Assembly: GCA_020466095.1 (NCBI GenBank) | Contig: CM035808.1 | Span: forward strand, 17,773,853-17,837,852 | DNA: 64,000 nucleotides | Direction: 5' to 3' | Origin: Chlorops oryzae | Taxonomy: Eukaryota; Arthropoda; Insecta; Diptera; Chloropidae | In this document: positions 62,589 through 64,000 of the stretch, piece after piece | Layout of the letters: the number at the start of each line of letters is the position of its first letter | Numbering within the stretch: position 1 is the first letter of the stretch | Translations under genes and position numbers: made by a program | Notes under the pieces: model-generated | What the model saw: only the letters and a program-made list of their open reading frames with translations | Database searches by the model: none | Told to the model about the DNA's origin: nothing

Positions 62589-62744
62589 GAGGGAGAGATA
62601 GAGGGAGAGATAGAGGGAGAGATAGAGGGAGAGATAGAGGGACAGATAGAGGGACAGATAGAGGGACAGATAGAGGGACAGATAGAGGGACAGATAGAGG
62701 GACAGATAGAGGGACAGATAGAGGGACAGATAGAGGGAGAGATA
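62589..62744. repeat. 12-bp minisatellite, 13 units
   Basis: Four units GAGGGAGAGATA, then eight units GAGGGACAGATA (from 62637), then one GAGGGAGAGATA, followed by degenerate GAGA-rich sequence to about 62830. Because 12 is divisible by 3, several frames on both strands stay open, creating the spurious Arg/Asp/Gly and Leu/Ser/Tyr repeat ORFs of 112-147 residues. Confidence 0.9.
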
Positions 62745-62834
62745 GAGGGCGAGCAGAAGGGAGTGATAGAGGGAGAGATAGAGAGAGAGAGAGAGAGAAA
62801 GAAGGAGTGATGAGGAGGAGAGAGAGAGAGGTAA

Positions 62835-64000
62835 TAGGAGCAGATAAAAATCAACAACGCAACGAAGCGTTTCTTTATAAAAATAAAAAAGAAAAAACAA
62901 AATAAATGAAAAAATGAAGAAAAAATACGAAAATGTTAATACGAAGTCGCAAGGATATAAACATTCGTCACGTTTGCAAGCTTATGCTCAAGGATGTCGG
63001 CGCCATAGAATGGGCTCTTCTTCTGTTTAAGCTCGAGTACCTTTGCTGCGCTGTTTCTGCTGGTCATTTATGGCTTAAATTAATTGTGTACGCACGCTCG
63101 ACACATCCACAGCATCCCGGGGGCAAAATAAACATCAATGTGTAGCAATCATAAATAAAATCATGAGGCCATTTATAAATACCGAGTGCAGCGTACAACT
63201 TATCAACGAATTTATTTTACTTTACTTTATTTTCGAAATAATTTTTCATCTGAACTTTTTTTTTTTTTGCCTCGCATTAAAATCCATTAAATATCAACTT
63301 AAATCATGAATAAGTAGATAAAAGCAAAGAGCAGAAATTCACAGCAAAATTCAAAAAAATTTTAAGCACATTTATTTGAGTTAATTATGTGTGACCTTTT
63401 TACATTTACTTTCACACAGCTAAAAGGATATATGATTTTCTGTTGTTTTTGGTTTTCGTTCAAAGTCAAAATATTTACCCAATTTAAGTTTCAATATAAA
63501 CAGCGAACAAATTTTTGACATAAAATCATAAAATAACACAGTAAAAAAGGGACAAGTCCATAATTACACTCATATGTATGTATGTGCGAGGTGAACTCAT
63601 TTGATAATGTTGTCCTGTAAACTTCTGTTGACCCACTCGTCCAACGAGTTCATGTGTCGAATATGCAAGCAAAGGCACGTTTCCATCAGCGTTAATAGGC
63701 TTTTTAAAGCACAAATTGGGCTTCGTTTTAATGAACTTTGCATAAAATTTGTGTTCACGGATTGACCTTAAACGTAAGCAGAATTAGACGAGATTAGGCA
63801 TAAACAGATTTTATACATTGAAGCGAGAGATTTTTCCCCATTTTCTCTCCGGACTGCAAGTCATGCTGCAGTGTGATGTTTTCCGAAGAGCTGGAATAGT
63901 GATGAGGCTCCATGAATCTCGACTTAGGACAACTTGACTTAAAGTTTTCACCCATATGTTTTTATTCAGTTCAATTGGCATAGGAGAAGTTACCGAAAAC
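62835..64000. other. eag intron 1 (presumed) to window end, no exon seen
   Basis: AT-rich. CATATGTATGTATG tract near 63570. No sequence resembling the EAG PAS domain exon. Confidence 0.5.

Noticed and set aside
62457..62905. Arg/Asp/Gly- and Leu/Ser/Tyr-repeat ORFs of 112-147 residues on both strands
   Set aside because: They arise from the 12-bp minisatellite, whose period keeps several frames open.

Overview
This is eukaryotic DNA from a higher fly (Diptera, most likely Schizophora; the abundant TATGTA/ACATATGT microsatellite-like tracts fit a tephritid, but the species cannot be fixed from sequence alone). It is AT-rich, gene-poor and has spliced genes, TATA/Inr promoters, AATAAA signals and many eukaryotic transposons. 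There is no operon, CRISPR array or bacterial feature.

Genes. Five protein-coding loci can be supported. At the left edge a minus-strand gene runs off the window; only its first 61 codons are visible, with a mitochondrial-presequence-like start. Between 20.7 and 32 kb lie three small genes of the retinin-domain cuticular/corneal family (A plus, B minus, C plus). All three have the same design: TATA box, Inr, a first coding exon of only four codons (MFKF), a short phase-0 intron, then one exon with signal peptide, retinin domain and a His/Val/Ala/Pro-rich repeat tail. At 47,230 begins the first coding exon of the voltage-gated potassium channel gene eag. It ends in a canonical donor, and no further eag exon is seen in the remaining 16.7 kb, so most of the right quarter is probably eag intron 1.

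Mobile elements. The rest is intergenic or intronic DNA with dense, nested transposon remains. There are Helentron/DINE-like elements (9.75-11.41, 19.45-20.31, 34.20-35.28, 39.91-40.80 kb), one of them split by a solo LTR with a 4-bp target duplication. There are two copies of a tRNA-headed SINE with perfect 8- and 9-bp target duplications, one of them split by a MITE. A 1.93-kb near-perfect palindrome carries a piece of a transposon-type gene. There are also degenerate non-LTR reverse transcriptase and mariner-type transposase pseudogenes, two piggyBac-type (TTAA) and several other TIR elements, and a PIF/Harbinger-like derivative.

The most unusual pattern is tRNA-like (A box/B box) modules sitting inside elements that have DNA-transposon ends: one with TTA duplications at 16.06-16.55 kb, and one with TA flanks and two modules at 41.66-42.55 kb. 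A further pair of facing tRNA-like modules lies at 3.0-3.3 kb. No classical new gene system was found. The tRNA-cored TIR elements and the long palindrome are the best candidates for something undescribed.
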